A stretch of DNA of 5,412 bases from Candidatus Kerfeldbacteria bacterium (GCA_016194465.1 JACQBO010000033.1:1-5412), one strand, 5' to 3'; positions 1-4,265 are shown, numbered from the stretch's first letter. Program-made: numbers and translations. The notes: generated from the sequence alone by a model not told the origin.

Positions 1-53
1 CGAAGCGCCGTAAGGCGTGAAGCCGAGCCGTACTAATAGTTCGAGTTCTGATG
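1..53 (+). rRNA. rrl: 23S ribosomal RNA, 3' end (partial)
   Basis: The first bases are the end of 23S rRNA. The hairpin at about 4-18 (GCGCCG/GGCGT type) followed by GCCGAGCCGTACTAATAG matches the conserved 3'-terminal region, where bacteria read 'GCTGACCGGTACTAAT' or similar. The TACTAAT core is at 31-37. By analogy with E. coli and B. subtilis the mature end lies some 15 bases after it, so position 53 is approximate. The rest of the gene is upstream of the window. Confidence 0.93.
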
Positions 54-88
54 AAACGGAAAGACACAAGGACGATAATTTTCAACCG

Positions 89-117
89 GAACCATCAGCA
101 TGGTTCGCTTCTTTTCT
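89..117 (+). terminator. Terminator-like hairpin after 23S
   Basis: A perfect 7-bp stem GAACCAT (89-95) / ATGGTTC (100-106) with a CAGC loop is followed by GCTTCTTTTCT. This has the shape of an intrinsic terminator, although the T tract is interrupted by C and G. It could end or attenuate 23S transcription before the 5S gene, or simply be a processing hairpin of the pre-rRNA. A separate promoter starts 18 bases later, which makes the terminator reading more plausible. Confidence 0.5.
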
Positions 118-134
118 ACCATTTTTGACCACTC

Positions 135-163
135 TGGACAGATTGCTTTTTTTGTGCTAGGAT
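135..163 (+). promoter_or_regulatory. Sigma70-type promoter inside the 23S-5S spacer
   Basis: TGGACA (135-140, five of six matches to TTGACA) is separated by 17 bases from TAGGAT (158-163), which is preceded by an extended -10 TGC (155-157). Transcription would start near 170. It would produce the small ORF beginning at 177 and continue into the 5S gene. The spacing and the extended -10 make this one of the better promoters in the window. Confidence 0.6.
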
Positions 164-176
164 GAAAAATACCGCT

Positions 177-293
177 ATGGAAGCCAAACACAAAATATCA
201 TCCTATCGTCTCTTGGGGCTGTTCCTGATGATCGCCGCCTTCATTGGCCTGGTGTTCGTCCTGTCACCCACGTCGAGTGCGATTGGGAAATAG
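177..293 (+). CDS. 38-residue putative membrane peptide in the rRNA spacer
   Basis: This short ORF lies wholly within the 23S-5S spacer. The product starts MEAKHKISSYRLLG. It has a charged N-terminus (residues 2-17 contain K, H, K, R), one hydrophobic segment at about 13-31 (LLGLFLMIAAFIGLVFVL) and a short polar tail ending in GK. That is the layout of a single-pass membrane peptide or an uncleaved signal anchor. An in-frame ATG at 162 would add five residues, but it overlaps the predicted -10 element, so 177 is preferred; the predicted leader is then only about seven bases and there is no Shine-Dalgarno. I recognise no family. The hydrophobic pattern and dedicated promoter favour a real gene, but at this length chance remains possible. 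Confidence 0.45.
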   Translation: MEAKHKISSYRLLGLFLMIAAFIGLVFVLSPTSSAIGK

Positions 294-315
294 CCAAAAA
301 ATCTCGTTTTGATAG

Positions 316-460
316 TTTGAATATAGAATTCTGGGTGCTTCGAGCGACGGGGTCACACCCGATCCCATTCCGAACTCGGTCGTTAAGCCCGTCAGCGCCG
401 ATGATACTCCGATGCATTTCGGGGGGAAAGTAGGCCAGTGCCCGGTATCCTGTATTCAAA
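316..460 (+). other. Extended processing stem enclosing 5S rRNA
   Basis: Sequences just outside the mature 5S are complementary. TTTGAATA (316-323) pairs perfectly with TATTCAAA (453-460), and the intervening bases continue the helix (T324-G452, A325-T451, G326-C450, A328-T448, T329-A447) into helix I of the 5S itself. The result is a stem of about 24 bp with two mismatches. Such precursor stems are normally substrates for 5S maturation nucleases such as RNase E or RNase M5. Which enzyme acts here cannot be told. Confidence 0.7.
331..445 (+). rRNA. rrf: 5S ribosomal RNA
   Basis: A complete 5S gene of about 115 bases. The closing helix I is CTGGGTGCT (331-339) with AGTGCCCGG (437-445), including G-U pairs. 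The highly conserved loop C segment CCCATTCCGAACTCGG lies at about 364-379, and the 3' half carries GCGCCGATGATACTCCGATG and the GGGGGAAAGTAGG loop E/helix IV side. Length and motif order are those of a normal bacterial 5S. Mature ends may differ by a base or two. Confidence 0.96.
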
Positions 461-461
461 T

Positions 462-494
462 AAAACACTGCCACGAGGCAGTTGTTTTGTTTTA
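462..494 (+). terminator. Intrinsic terminator of the 5S transcript, probably bidirectional
   Basis: AAAACACTGCC (462-472), loop ACGA, GGCAGTTGTTTT (477-488) forms an 11-bp stem with one bulged T (483), followed by GTTTTA. On the opposite strand the same hairpin is followed by TGTTTTATTT. It could therefore also stop transcription arriving from the minus-strand gene and structured region to the right. It lies directly behind the 5S processing stem, as expected for the end of an rRNA operon. Confidence 0.8.
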
Positions 495-508
495 ACTGAA
501 AACAATAG

Positions 509-645
509 GGCCTACTTTCCGAAGGGTCGCGTCCGGGCTTCGCCGCAGCGAAGAGAACATGAACTGCTTCATGTTCGACCGGACGTGACGGGTTTGCCGT
601 TGCCCCGCAACAACGTGAGGAGCCGGCAAACCCAAGTAGTAGGCC
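509..645 (+). ncRNA. Candidate structured RNA, unknown family
   Basis: No credible protein gene covers 495-725. Instead there is a nested set of stems. Outer P1 is GGCCTACT (509-516) with AGTAGGCC (638-645). Arm A is an 11-bp helix 526-536/579-589 (GTCGCGTCCGG/CCGGACGTGAC, one wobble) that branches into CTTCGC-CGCA-GCGAAG (538-553) and a perfect 9-bp hairpin GAACATGAA-CTGC-TTCATGTTC (555-576). Arm B is a 10-bp helix GGGTTTGCCG (590-599) / CGGCAAACCC (624-633), with a small inner hairpin TTGC-CCC-GCAA. Strand is uncertain: the G529-T586 pair is a G-U wobble only in a plus-strand transcript, whereas the only strong terminator nearby (462-488) would serve a minus-strand transcript. I could not match it to RNase P RNA, tmRNA, SRP RNA, 6S RNA or a riboswitch class I know. 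A DNA-level hairpin repeat is the alternative. Confidence 0.55.
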
Positions 646-725
646 AGCGCGGGGACATGGTGACTCTCCTAAACCACCTTGACGGGTGATTTTGTGTTAC
701 AACGAAACTTTCTGTCTCGGTACTG

Positions 726-1004
726 TTATGGGGTGGCTGGGTTCTTTTTGCTTTTTGAAGGTTTGTTAACCCAACGTACAATAAGCCAAGGAAAAACGAT
801 CAAAACGGTCCCCCAGACAATCAGGTTGCCAACAAAAGCTGGCCAGGAGGTCGCGATGGTAAACTCTCCTTCCGAGGCAATAACCTTAAAAGGGAAGGCG
901 CTGTAACTCGGAAATGAATTCAGGGGATTCCCACCCCAGGAAGCTACCACGGCGATCAGTCCTGCGGCGATGAGGTAAATTATTTTAATCACTTTAGCAA
1001 CCAT
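726..1004 (-). CDS. Small two-pass membrane protein, function unknown
   Basis: A 92-residue hydrophobic protein. Membrane segments are at about 5-23 (VIKIIYLIAAGLIAVVAS) and 57-79 (FVGNLIVWGTVLIVFPWLIV). They are joined by a loop of about 33 residues containing NPLNSFPSYSAFPF and a short acidic patch (SEGEF). The C-terminus is basic (KPSKSKKNP), so by the positive-inside rule both ends should be cytoplasmic. I recognise no named family. The start is the ATG at 1004, placed six bases after a -10-like hexamer that has a near-consensus -35, which predicts a leaderless mRNA. The gene is divergent from the one at 1073 and runs towards the structured region and bidirectional terminator on its left. 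A good promoter and a coherent topology support a real gene. Confidence 0.75.
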   Translation of the reverse strand: MVAKVIKIIYLIAAGLIAVVASWGGNPLNSFPSYSAFPFKVIASEGEFTIATSWPAFVGNLIVWGTVLIVFPWLIVRWVNKPSKSKKNPATP

Positions 1005-1010
1005 ACATAC

Positions 1011-1039
1011 ACCCTATTCTCTAACGGAGCGTTAGTCAA
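1011..1039 (-). promoter_or_regulatory. Promoter of the minus-strand membrane-protein gene
   Basis: Read on the minus strand, TTGACT (1039-1034, five of six) is followed by a 17-base spacer and TAGGGT (1016-1011). The ATG of the gene begins six bases further on. The -10 is weak, matching TATAAT at only three positions, but the -35 and spacing are excellent. A palindrome occupies most of the spacer. Confidence 0.6.
1021..1035. promoter_or_regulatory. Palindrome, possible operator
   Basis: CTAACG-GAG-CGTTAG is a perfect 6-bp inverted repeat with a 3-base centre. It lies between the -35 and -10 of the minus-strand promoter and 38-52 bases before the plus-strand start at 1073. A dimeric regulator bound here would cover the minus promoter and might also affect the plus one. 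No obvious terminator tract follows it on either strand, which favours an operator over a terminator. Confidence 0.45.
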
Positions 1040-1057
1040 TAAGGATTTTTTTGATTT

Positions 1058-1066
1058 TGCTATACT
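1058..1066 (+). promoter_or_regulatory. Extended -10 promoter of the 1073 gene
   Basis: TGC followed by TATACT (1061-1066, five of six) is an extended -10. There is no good -35 at 17 bases, which is tolerated when the TG extension is present. The hexamer ends six bases before the ATG at 1073, so transcription should start at or next to the start codon. Confidence 0.6.
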
Positions 1067-1072
1067 CAACCC

Positions 1073-1747
1073 ATGCCAACCTACCCTCTCCTGCCTGCAG
1101 ACACGTGGACCGCCCAAGTTAACCCTCCCTCTCTCTCCATCCACCCGAAAAAAGTTCAAACGTTCATTCGCCGCCTACTGACGCCGGTTCAGGTCCAAGC
1201 TTGGCTTCACTCTCTTGAGTACAACCCGAAAGACACCATGCACACCCTGCCAACGATTCTGCGGCGCGGCCGGGCGCATTGCCTGGAAGCTGCCTTATCC
1301 GCCGCCACGATTCTTGAATATCACGGCTACTCGCCGCTCATTCTCGATTTGAAATCAACTGACCGTCTCGACCACACGCTTTTTGTGTACCAGCACCGCG
1401 GGTGCTTCGGTACCGTTGGCATCTCTCGCGACATTGGGCTGGCTGGTCGTAAACCTGTCTACAAAAATCTTCATGCCTTGGCCATGAGTTACGCTGCACC
1501 GTACATTGATGCGGAAGCCTGCCTCACAAAGTACGGCGTGTTTGATTTGCGCCGGACAGGCGTAAACTGGCGCGCCTCGGCTAAAAACGTCTGGGCGATA
1601 GAAAAGGCAATTGATCGCGTGCTGCACCGTCCACTGCGGCTGTCCCGAAACTATATTCATCGCTGGCGGAAAAAATTCATCGCTTTTCGTCGAGAACACC
1701 CGACGGGTCAGCCAACCTATTTTCCACACCAGCAAAACTGGATATAG
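1073..1747 (+). CDS. Transglutaminase-like cysteine-hydrolase family protein
   Basis: A 224-residue soluble protein with no signal peptide. The core resembles a widespread family of transglutaminase-like hypothetical proteins. It has a nucleophile block RRGRAHCLEAALSAA (64-78, Cys70), then GYSPLILDL (85-93), a histidine block DHTLFVY (100-106, His101), and a GISRDIGLAGRKPVY segment (117-130) whose Asp120 could be the third catalytic residue. The conserved LAMSYAAPYIDA (136-147) follows. Cys-His-Asp order is the triad of the transglutaminase/papain-like fold. Substrate is unknown; proteolysis, deamidation or peptide cross-linking are all possible. The basic C-terminal tail (190-208) is rich in Arg/Lys and aromatic residues and might bind nucleic acid or membrane. 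There is no Shine-Dalgarno; the start follows an extended -10 by six bases. The gene stands alone, divergent from the membrane-protein gene. Confidence 0.75.
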   Translation: MPTYPLLPADTWTAQVNPPSLSIHPKKVQTFIRRLLTPVQVQAWLHSLEYNPKDTMHTLPTILRRGRAHCLEAALSAATILEYHGYSPLILDLKSTDRLDHTLFVYQHRGCFGTVGISRDIGLAGRKPVYKNLHALAMSYAAPYIDAEACLTKYGVFDLRRTGVNWRASAKNVWAIEKAIDRVLHRPLRLSRNYIHRWRKKFIAFRREHPTGQPTYFPHQQNWI

Positions 1748-1767
1748 TTCAGGGCCAGGAGTATGAT
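1739..1767 (+). promoter_or_regulatory. Promoter of the 1774-2189 pair
   Basis: TGGATA (1739-1744, four of six), 17-base spacer, TATGAT (1762-1767, five of six), then six bases to the ATG at 1774. The -35 overlaps the last codons and stop of the preceding gene. An AGGAG at 1757-1761 lies 12 bases before the ATG, which is too far for a good Shine-Dalgarno, so a leaderless start fits better. Confidence 0.6.
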
Positions 1768-1773
1768 CATGAC

Positions 1774-1911
1774 ATGGTCCGTAAAACCAAAGGCGGCTAC
1801 GCTGTGTTCTCCCATAAAACCAGGAAAAAGCTCTCCCGCGTCTATAAAACAAAGGGTGAGGCGACAAAGCGGCTGCGCCAGATTCAATTTTTTAAGTATC
1901 GCGGTAAATAA
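1774..1911 (+). CDS. 45-residue basic protein of a GGY...RLRQ family
   Basis: A tiny, very basic protein starting MVRKTKGGYAVFSHKTRKKL and ending in FFKYRGK, with about 15 Lys/Arg in 45 residues. The pattern GGY-x-V-x-S-HKT (7-16), then VYKTKGEATKRLRQIQFFK (23-41), resembles small uncharacterised proteins that I recall from many candidate-phylum and phage genomes. In these a short beta hairpin precedes a helix containing RLRQ. The role is unknown; nucleic-acid or ribosome association would suit the charge but is only inference. Another frame is open over the same DNA for longer (1763-2029), but that product is low-complexity and unlike any family, whereas this one has the family pattern and the better start. 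The gene is followed after 26 bases by the next one. Confidence 0.7.
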   Translation: MVRKTKGGYAVFSHKTRKKLSRVYKTKGEATKRLRQIQFFKYRGK

Positions 1912-1937
1912 CCGCTTGGCGAAGAAAGGAACCACAT

Positions 1938-2189
1938 ATGCCATCCCCGGAAGAAATGGGTTTAAGTCCAGAAGATATGAATTTCGAAGCTCCAGAAGAA
2001 CCACAGGTGGTGGTCGAAAAGAAGCTTGAAAAATCAGAAGACAAATCAACTATTCAAAGAGCGGTCGAGGAATGGGCTGAGCGCACAAGAAAAAAACTAA
2101 ACGTCACAGACGATAGTTCGGCCATAGAACAAATCATCAAACGTGCCTTCGGGCGAGGAAAAAACTCGGACCCTGAGTCAAAAAGTTAG
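1938..2189 (+). CDS. 83-residue acidic/helical protein, unknown
   Basis: The start ATG at 1938 has an AAGGA Shine-Dalgarno seven bases upstream (1926-1930), so translation is conventional. The N-terminal third (1-37) is acidic and proline-rich (MPSPEEMGLSPEDMNFEAPE...) and probably disordered. Residues 38-56 (STIQRAVEEWAERTRKKLN) and 60-72 (SSAIEQIIKRAFG) look like two amphipathic helices, and the tail is short and polar. There is no Cys, signal peptide or membrane segment. I recognise no family. It sits 26 bases after the 45-residue basic protein and is likely co-transcribed. The opposite charges of the two products make a physical partnership conceivable, but nothing shows it. Confidence 0.7.
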   Translation: MPSPEEMGLSPEDMNFEAPEEPQVVVEKKLEKSEDKSTIQRAVEEWAERTRKKLNVTDDSSAIEQIIKRAFGRGKNSDPESKS

Positions 2190-2232
2190 TTCGGCCAGGT
2201 GCGTCCTCAACCTGTTTTGTGCGTGGCAAGCA

Positions 2233-2241
2233 TGATACACT
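2233..2241 (+). promoter_or_regulatory. Extended -10 promoter of the endonuclease Q operon
   Basis: TGA followed by TACACT (2236-2241, four of six) forms an extended -10 that ends six bases before the ATG at 2248. The -35 region at 17 bases (TGTTTT) is poor. CTCCT just before the ATG is not a Shine-Dalgarno, so a leaderless transcript is the simplest reading. Confidence 0.5.
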
Positions 2242-2247
2242 CCTCCT

Positions 2248-3516
2248 ATGCGCGTCATTGCTGATCTGGAAATTCACTCCCGTTTTGCCCGGGCCGTCTC
2301 CCCCGACATGAATGTAGCCACTATGGAAACGTGGGGTATGAAAAAAGGTGTCGAGGTGATCGGCACCGGCGACTTCACGCATCCGGAATGGTTTGCCGAA
2401 CTGAAGGCTGGTCTAGAAGACGCCGCGCCGGGTTTATACAAACAAAAAGGGTCATCGTCCTCAATCCGTTTCGTGCTCTCAGCCGAGGTGTCGTGCATTT
2501 TCGGCCGGCTCGGGGCCACGCGGCGGATCCACATATTGTTGTACGCACCGTCATTTGCCGTGGCTGAAAAAATCAACGCATACTTATCGCTGATTGGTAA
2601 TCTCAAAGCTGACGGCCGGCCGATCCTGGGCATGGACGTAAAAGATGTGGTCAAAGTTGCCATGGATGCCTCGCCTGACTGCCTGGTCATTCCCGCTCAT
2701 GTTTGGACGCCGTGGTTCGGGATGTACGGATCGAAGTCCGGGTTCAACTCGATCAACGAGTGTTTTGAGGACTTCGCGAAATATGTCCCCGCTGTGGAAA
2801 CAGGATTATCATCAGACCCGCCAATGAACTGGCGCCTATCTGAGCTCGATACAAAATCCATTGTTTCCTTTTCTGACGCCCACTCGGCGCCGAACATTGG
2901 TCGGGAATGCACTATTTTGGAACTTGCATCGCTCAGTTATCAAAACATCGCGGAAGCCATCAAAATTCCTTTCCCGAAAACCACTGATCCGAATCGGATC
3001 GTCATGACCGTTGAGTTTTTTCCCGAAGAAGGCATGTACCACTGGGATGGGCATCGGGATCACAATATCCGCTGGTCCCCCGCCGAAACAAAGCAGCATA
3101 ATGGGATTTGCACCGTCTGCGGCAAGCCGGTCACTGTCGGCGTCATGAACCGAGTCGAGGTTTTGGCCGATCGCCCAGCCGAATACCAGCCCACTGGCCG
3201 TCCTGGGTATCAACGAATGGTTCCCCTGGCCGAAATCATCAGCGATGCCATCGGGGTCGGCAAGCTATCCAAAGCCGTTGGTAAAATATATGACCTCTTG
3301 ATCGAAAAAGTTGGCTCAGAATTTAAGATTTTACTCGAATCACCCTTGGAAGAGATCGCCGCCGCTTCAAAACCAGACATCGCGGACGGCGTTGACCGTG
3401 TCCGTCGGGGGGAACTCAACATTCTACCCGGCTACGATGGAGTTTATGGCAGTATCTCTATTTTCGATAAGAAAGTTGGTTCTGAGGTAAAGGCTGGGCA
3501 GGGGGCATTGTTCTAG
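2248..3516 (+). CDS. Endonuclease Q-family PHP-domain nuclease
   Basis: 422 residues, close to the length of archaeal EndoQ. These metal-dependent nucleases nick DNA 5' of deaminated bases (hypoxanthine, uracil, xanthine) and abasic sites. The PHP domain shows its metal-site motifs in order: ADLEIHSRFARAVS (5-18, His10), GTGDFTHPEWF (39-49, Asp42, His45), LSAEVS (77-82, Glu80), RRIHILLYAP (92-101, His95), PAHVWTPWFGMYG (149-161, His151) and SFSDAHSAPNIG (207-218, Asp210, His212). A treble-clef-like zinc region follows (264-295: YHWDGHRDH, CTVC at 288-291), then NRVEVLADRP and a helical tail with a helix-hairpin-helix-like end (PGYDGVYGSISIF). Two positions are odd: Glu8 replaces the first His of the usual HxH, and only two Cys remain in the zinc region. 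Some databases label such proteins UvrD helicase, but no helicase motifs are present. The stop lies one base before the next gene. Confidence 0.87.
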   Translation: MRVIADLEIHSRFARAVSPDMNVATMETWGMKKGVEVIGTGDFTHPEWFAELKAGLEDAAPGLYKQKGSSSSIRFVLSAEVSCIFGRLGATRRIHILLYAPSFAVAEKINAYLSLIGNLKADGRPILGMDVKDVVKVAMDASPDCLVIPAHVWTPWFGMYGSKSGFNSINECFEDFAKYVPAVETGLSSDPPMNWRLSELDTKSIVSFSDAHSAPNIGRECTILELASLSYQNIAEAIKIPFPKTTDPNRIVMTVEFFPEEGMYHWDGHRDHNIRWSPAETKQHNGICTVCGKPVTVGVMNRVEVLADRPAEYQPTGRPGYQRMVPLAEIISDAIGVGKLSKAVGKIYDLLIEKVGSEFKILLESPLEEIAAASKPDIADGVDRVRRGELNILPGYDGVYGSISIFDKKVGSEVKAGQGALF

Positions 3517-3517
3517 C

Positions 3518-4060
3518 ATGGGCCTGCTTGTTTTTCTGATCATTATTCTTGTCGCCGCGGTTATCGCTTTGTTTTTTGCGCTCGATGCGCTGGTGACATT
3601 GTTTCGCTATAAAGTACCGTTTGTCAGTACGTCGGGCTGGGCGATTGATTGGCTGAAGCAAAATCTTAAACTCGACGGTCACGATGTCATATATGACCTG
3701 GGCTGTGGCGACGCTCGAGTCTTGATCGCCTTGGCCAAAAAATTTCCGGCGGCCAGTTTTGTCGGGATTGAAGCACAATGGTGGCCGTACCTTCTGGCTA
3801 AGTGGAAATCACGAAAATTCACAAACGTAAAAATCTTTCGCCAGGATTTCTACAAATCAGATCTTTCCTCCGCGACCATTATTTTCTGCTTTCTCATTAC
3901 CAGTGTCATGCCCAGGGTCGAAGTAAAACTGAAAGAAAGTCTGCGATCCGGGACAATGGTTTTTTCCTACGGGTTTCGGTTTCCGAACTGGACTACAGAA
4001 CAGCAAATCGCCAACCCGAAGCGCCGGGAGGGCAGTAAACTGAATGCCTATAAAACCTAA
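3518..4060 (+). CDS. Membrane-anchored class I SAM methyltransferase (FAM173/ATPSCKMT-like)
   Basis: 180 residues. An N-terminal hydrophobic anchor at about 2-28 (LLVFLIIILVAAVIALFF...) is followed by a compact Rossmann methyltransferase. Motif I is VIYDLGCGDARVLIALAK (57-74), the acidic end of strand 2 is VGIE (82-85), and a FRQDFYKSD segment (107-115) takes the motif III place. The later block (IIFCFLI...MPRVEVKLKESLRSGTMVFSYGFRFPNW, 121-158) closely resembles the FAM173/ATPSCKMT group and archaeal/bacterial relatives. In those, lysines of proteins such as ATP synthase subunit c are methylated. An N-terminal hydrophobic stretch before the catalytic domain is also typical of that group. The substrate here is unknown; a membrane protein is a reasonable guess. 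The gene starts one base after the endonuclease Q stop, with a GGGGG-rich Shine-Dalgarno at 3501-3505, so the two are translated from one mRNA. The catalytic domain should face the cytoplasm. Confidence 0.78.
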   Translation: MGLLVFLIIILVAAVIALFFALDALVTLFRYKVPFVSTSGWAIDWLKQNLKLDGHDVIYDLGCGDARVLIALAKKFPAASFVGIEAQWWPYLLAKWKSRKFTNVKIFRQDFYKSDLSSATIIFCFLITSVMPRVEVKLKESLRSGTMVFSYGFRFPNWTTEQQIANPKRREGSKLNAYKT

Positions 4061-4072
4061 ACACACCCGCTA

Positions 4073-4162
4073 TCATTCTGAACCCGACTAACAGGTCGGG
4101 TGAGGAATCTCCTTCTCGCGAGGTGGAGATCCTTCACCTCAAGGCGTTGAGGCTCAGGATGA
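4073..4162. repeat. Hairpin-rich intergenic repeat with terminal inverted repeats
   Basis: The element is bounded by TCATTCTGA (4073-4081) and TCAGGATGA (4154-4162), which are complementary at eight of nine positions. Inside are three stems: ACCCGAC-TAACAG-GTCGGGT (4082-4101), ATCTCC/GGAGAT (4107-4112/4125-4130) and CCTCAA-GGCG-TTGAGG (4137-4152). I recall the frame 'TCATTCTGA...GAATCT...GATCCTTC...CTCAGGATGA' as a dispersed repeat in many bacterial phyla, including candidate-phylum genomes. It has no coding capacity. It may be a non-autonomous mobile element or a REP-like unit, and it could also act as a transcription end for the 2248-4060 operon. Confidence 0.75.
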
Positions 4163-4221
4163 CGACGGCGGGATGATCTCAAAAAGTGAGGTGGGATTGT
4201 TCTTCGGCAACTGAACAGCTC

Positions 4222-4250
4222 TTGTCAAATGGCTGATTATTAGTTACGTT
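4222..4250 (+). promoter_or_regulatory. Possible promoter of the MarR-family gene
   Basis: TTGTCA (4222-4227, five of six) is followed after 17 bases by TACGTT (4245-4250), which keeps only the TA...T positions. Transcription would start near 4257, leaving a leader of about nine bases without a Shine-Dalgarno. The weak -10 overlaps the palindrome, as often in autoregulated genes. Confidence 0.4.
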
Positions 4251-4264
4251 ACTTCAATAGTAAC
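4248..4264. promoter_or_regulatory. Operator-like palindrome before the MarR-family gene
   Basis: GTTACT-TCAAT-AGTAAC is a perfect 6-bp inverted repeat of 17 bp overall, ending one base before the ATG. A wider pair TAGTTAC (4241-4247) / GTAACTA (4260-4266) overlaps it, because GTTAC is directly repeated at 4243-4252. Size and position are typical of MarR autoregulatory operators: a dimer here would block initiation at the predicted promoter. Confidence 0.65.
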
Positions 4265-4265
4265 T

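Noticed and set aside
48..62. CTGATGA...GAAA resembling a hammerhead ribozyme core just after 23S
   Set aside because: There is no stem II between the two motifs and no flanking stems I and III with a cleavage site; it overlaps the 23S 3' end and is most likely chance.
438..689. 83-codon plus-strand ORF beginning inside the 5S gene
   Set aside because: It starts within 5S, crosses the terminator and runs through the stem-rich region; its product shows no domain or family pattern.
509..700. Possible RNase P RNA, tmRNA, SRP RNA, 6S RNA or riboswitch
   Set aside because: GTCCGGGCTTC at 531-541 recalls RNase P, but GAGGAAAGTCCGGGC, the ACAGAA motif and other conserved regions are absent. No tRNA-like ends, SRP GGAA-loop domain or 6S-like long bulged hairpin was found. 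Kept only as an unassigned structured RNA.
569..781. 70-codon minus-strand ORF over the structured region
   Set aside because: It overlaps the stems and the end of the better-supported minus-strand membrane-protein gene, and its product is rich in Arg/Thr/Pro with no recognisable pattern.
1355..1867. 170-codon minus-strand ORF opposite the transglutaminase-like gene
   Set aside because: Antisense shadow: the plus strand has an ordered Cys/His/Asp family pattern and a promoter, while the minus-strand product has no recognisable domain.
1763..2029. 88-codon ORF in another frame over the 45-residue protein gene
   Set aside because: The product is low in family-like pattern and overlaps the start of the 1938 gene; the 1774-1911 frame matches a recurring small-protein family and has the better start context.
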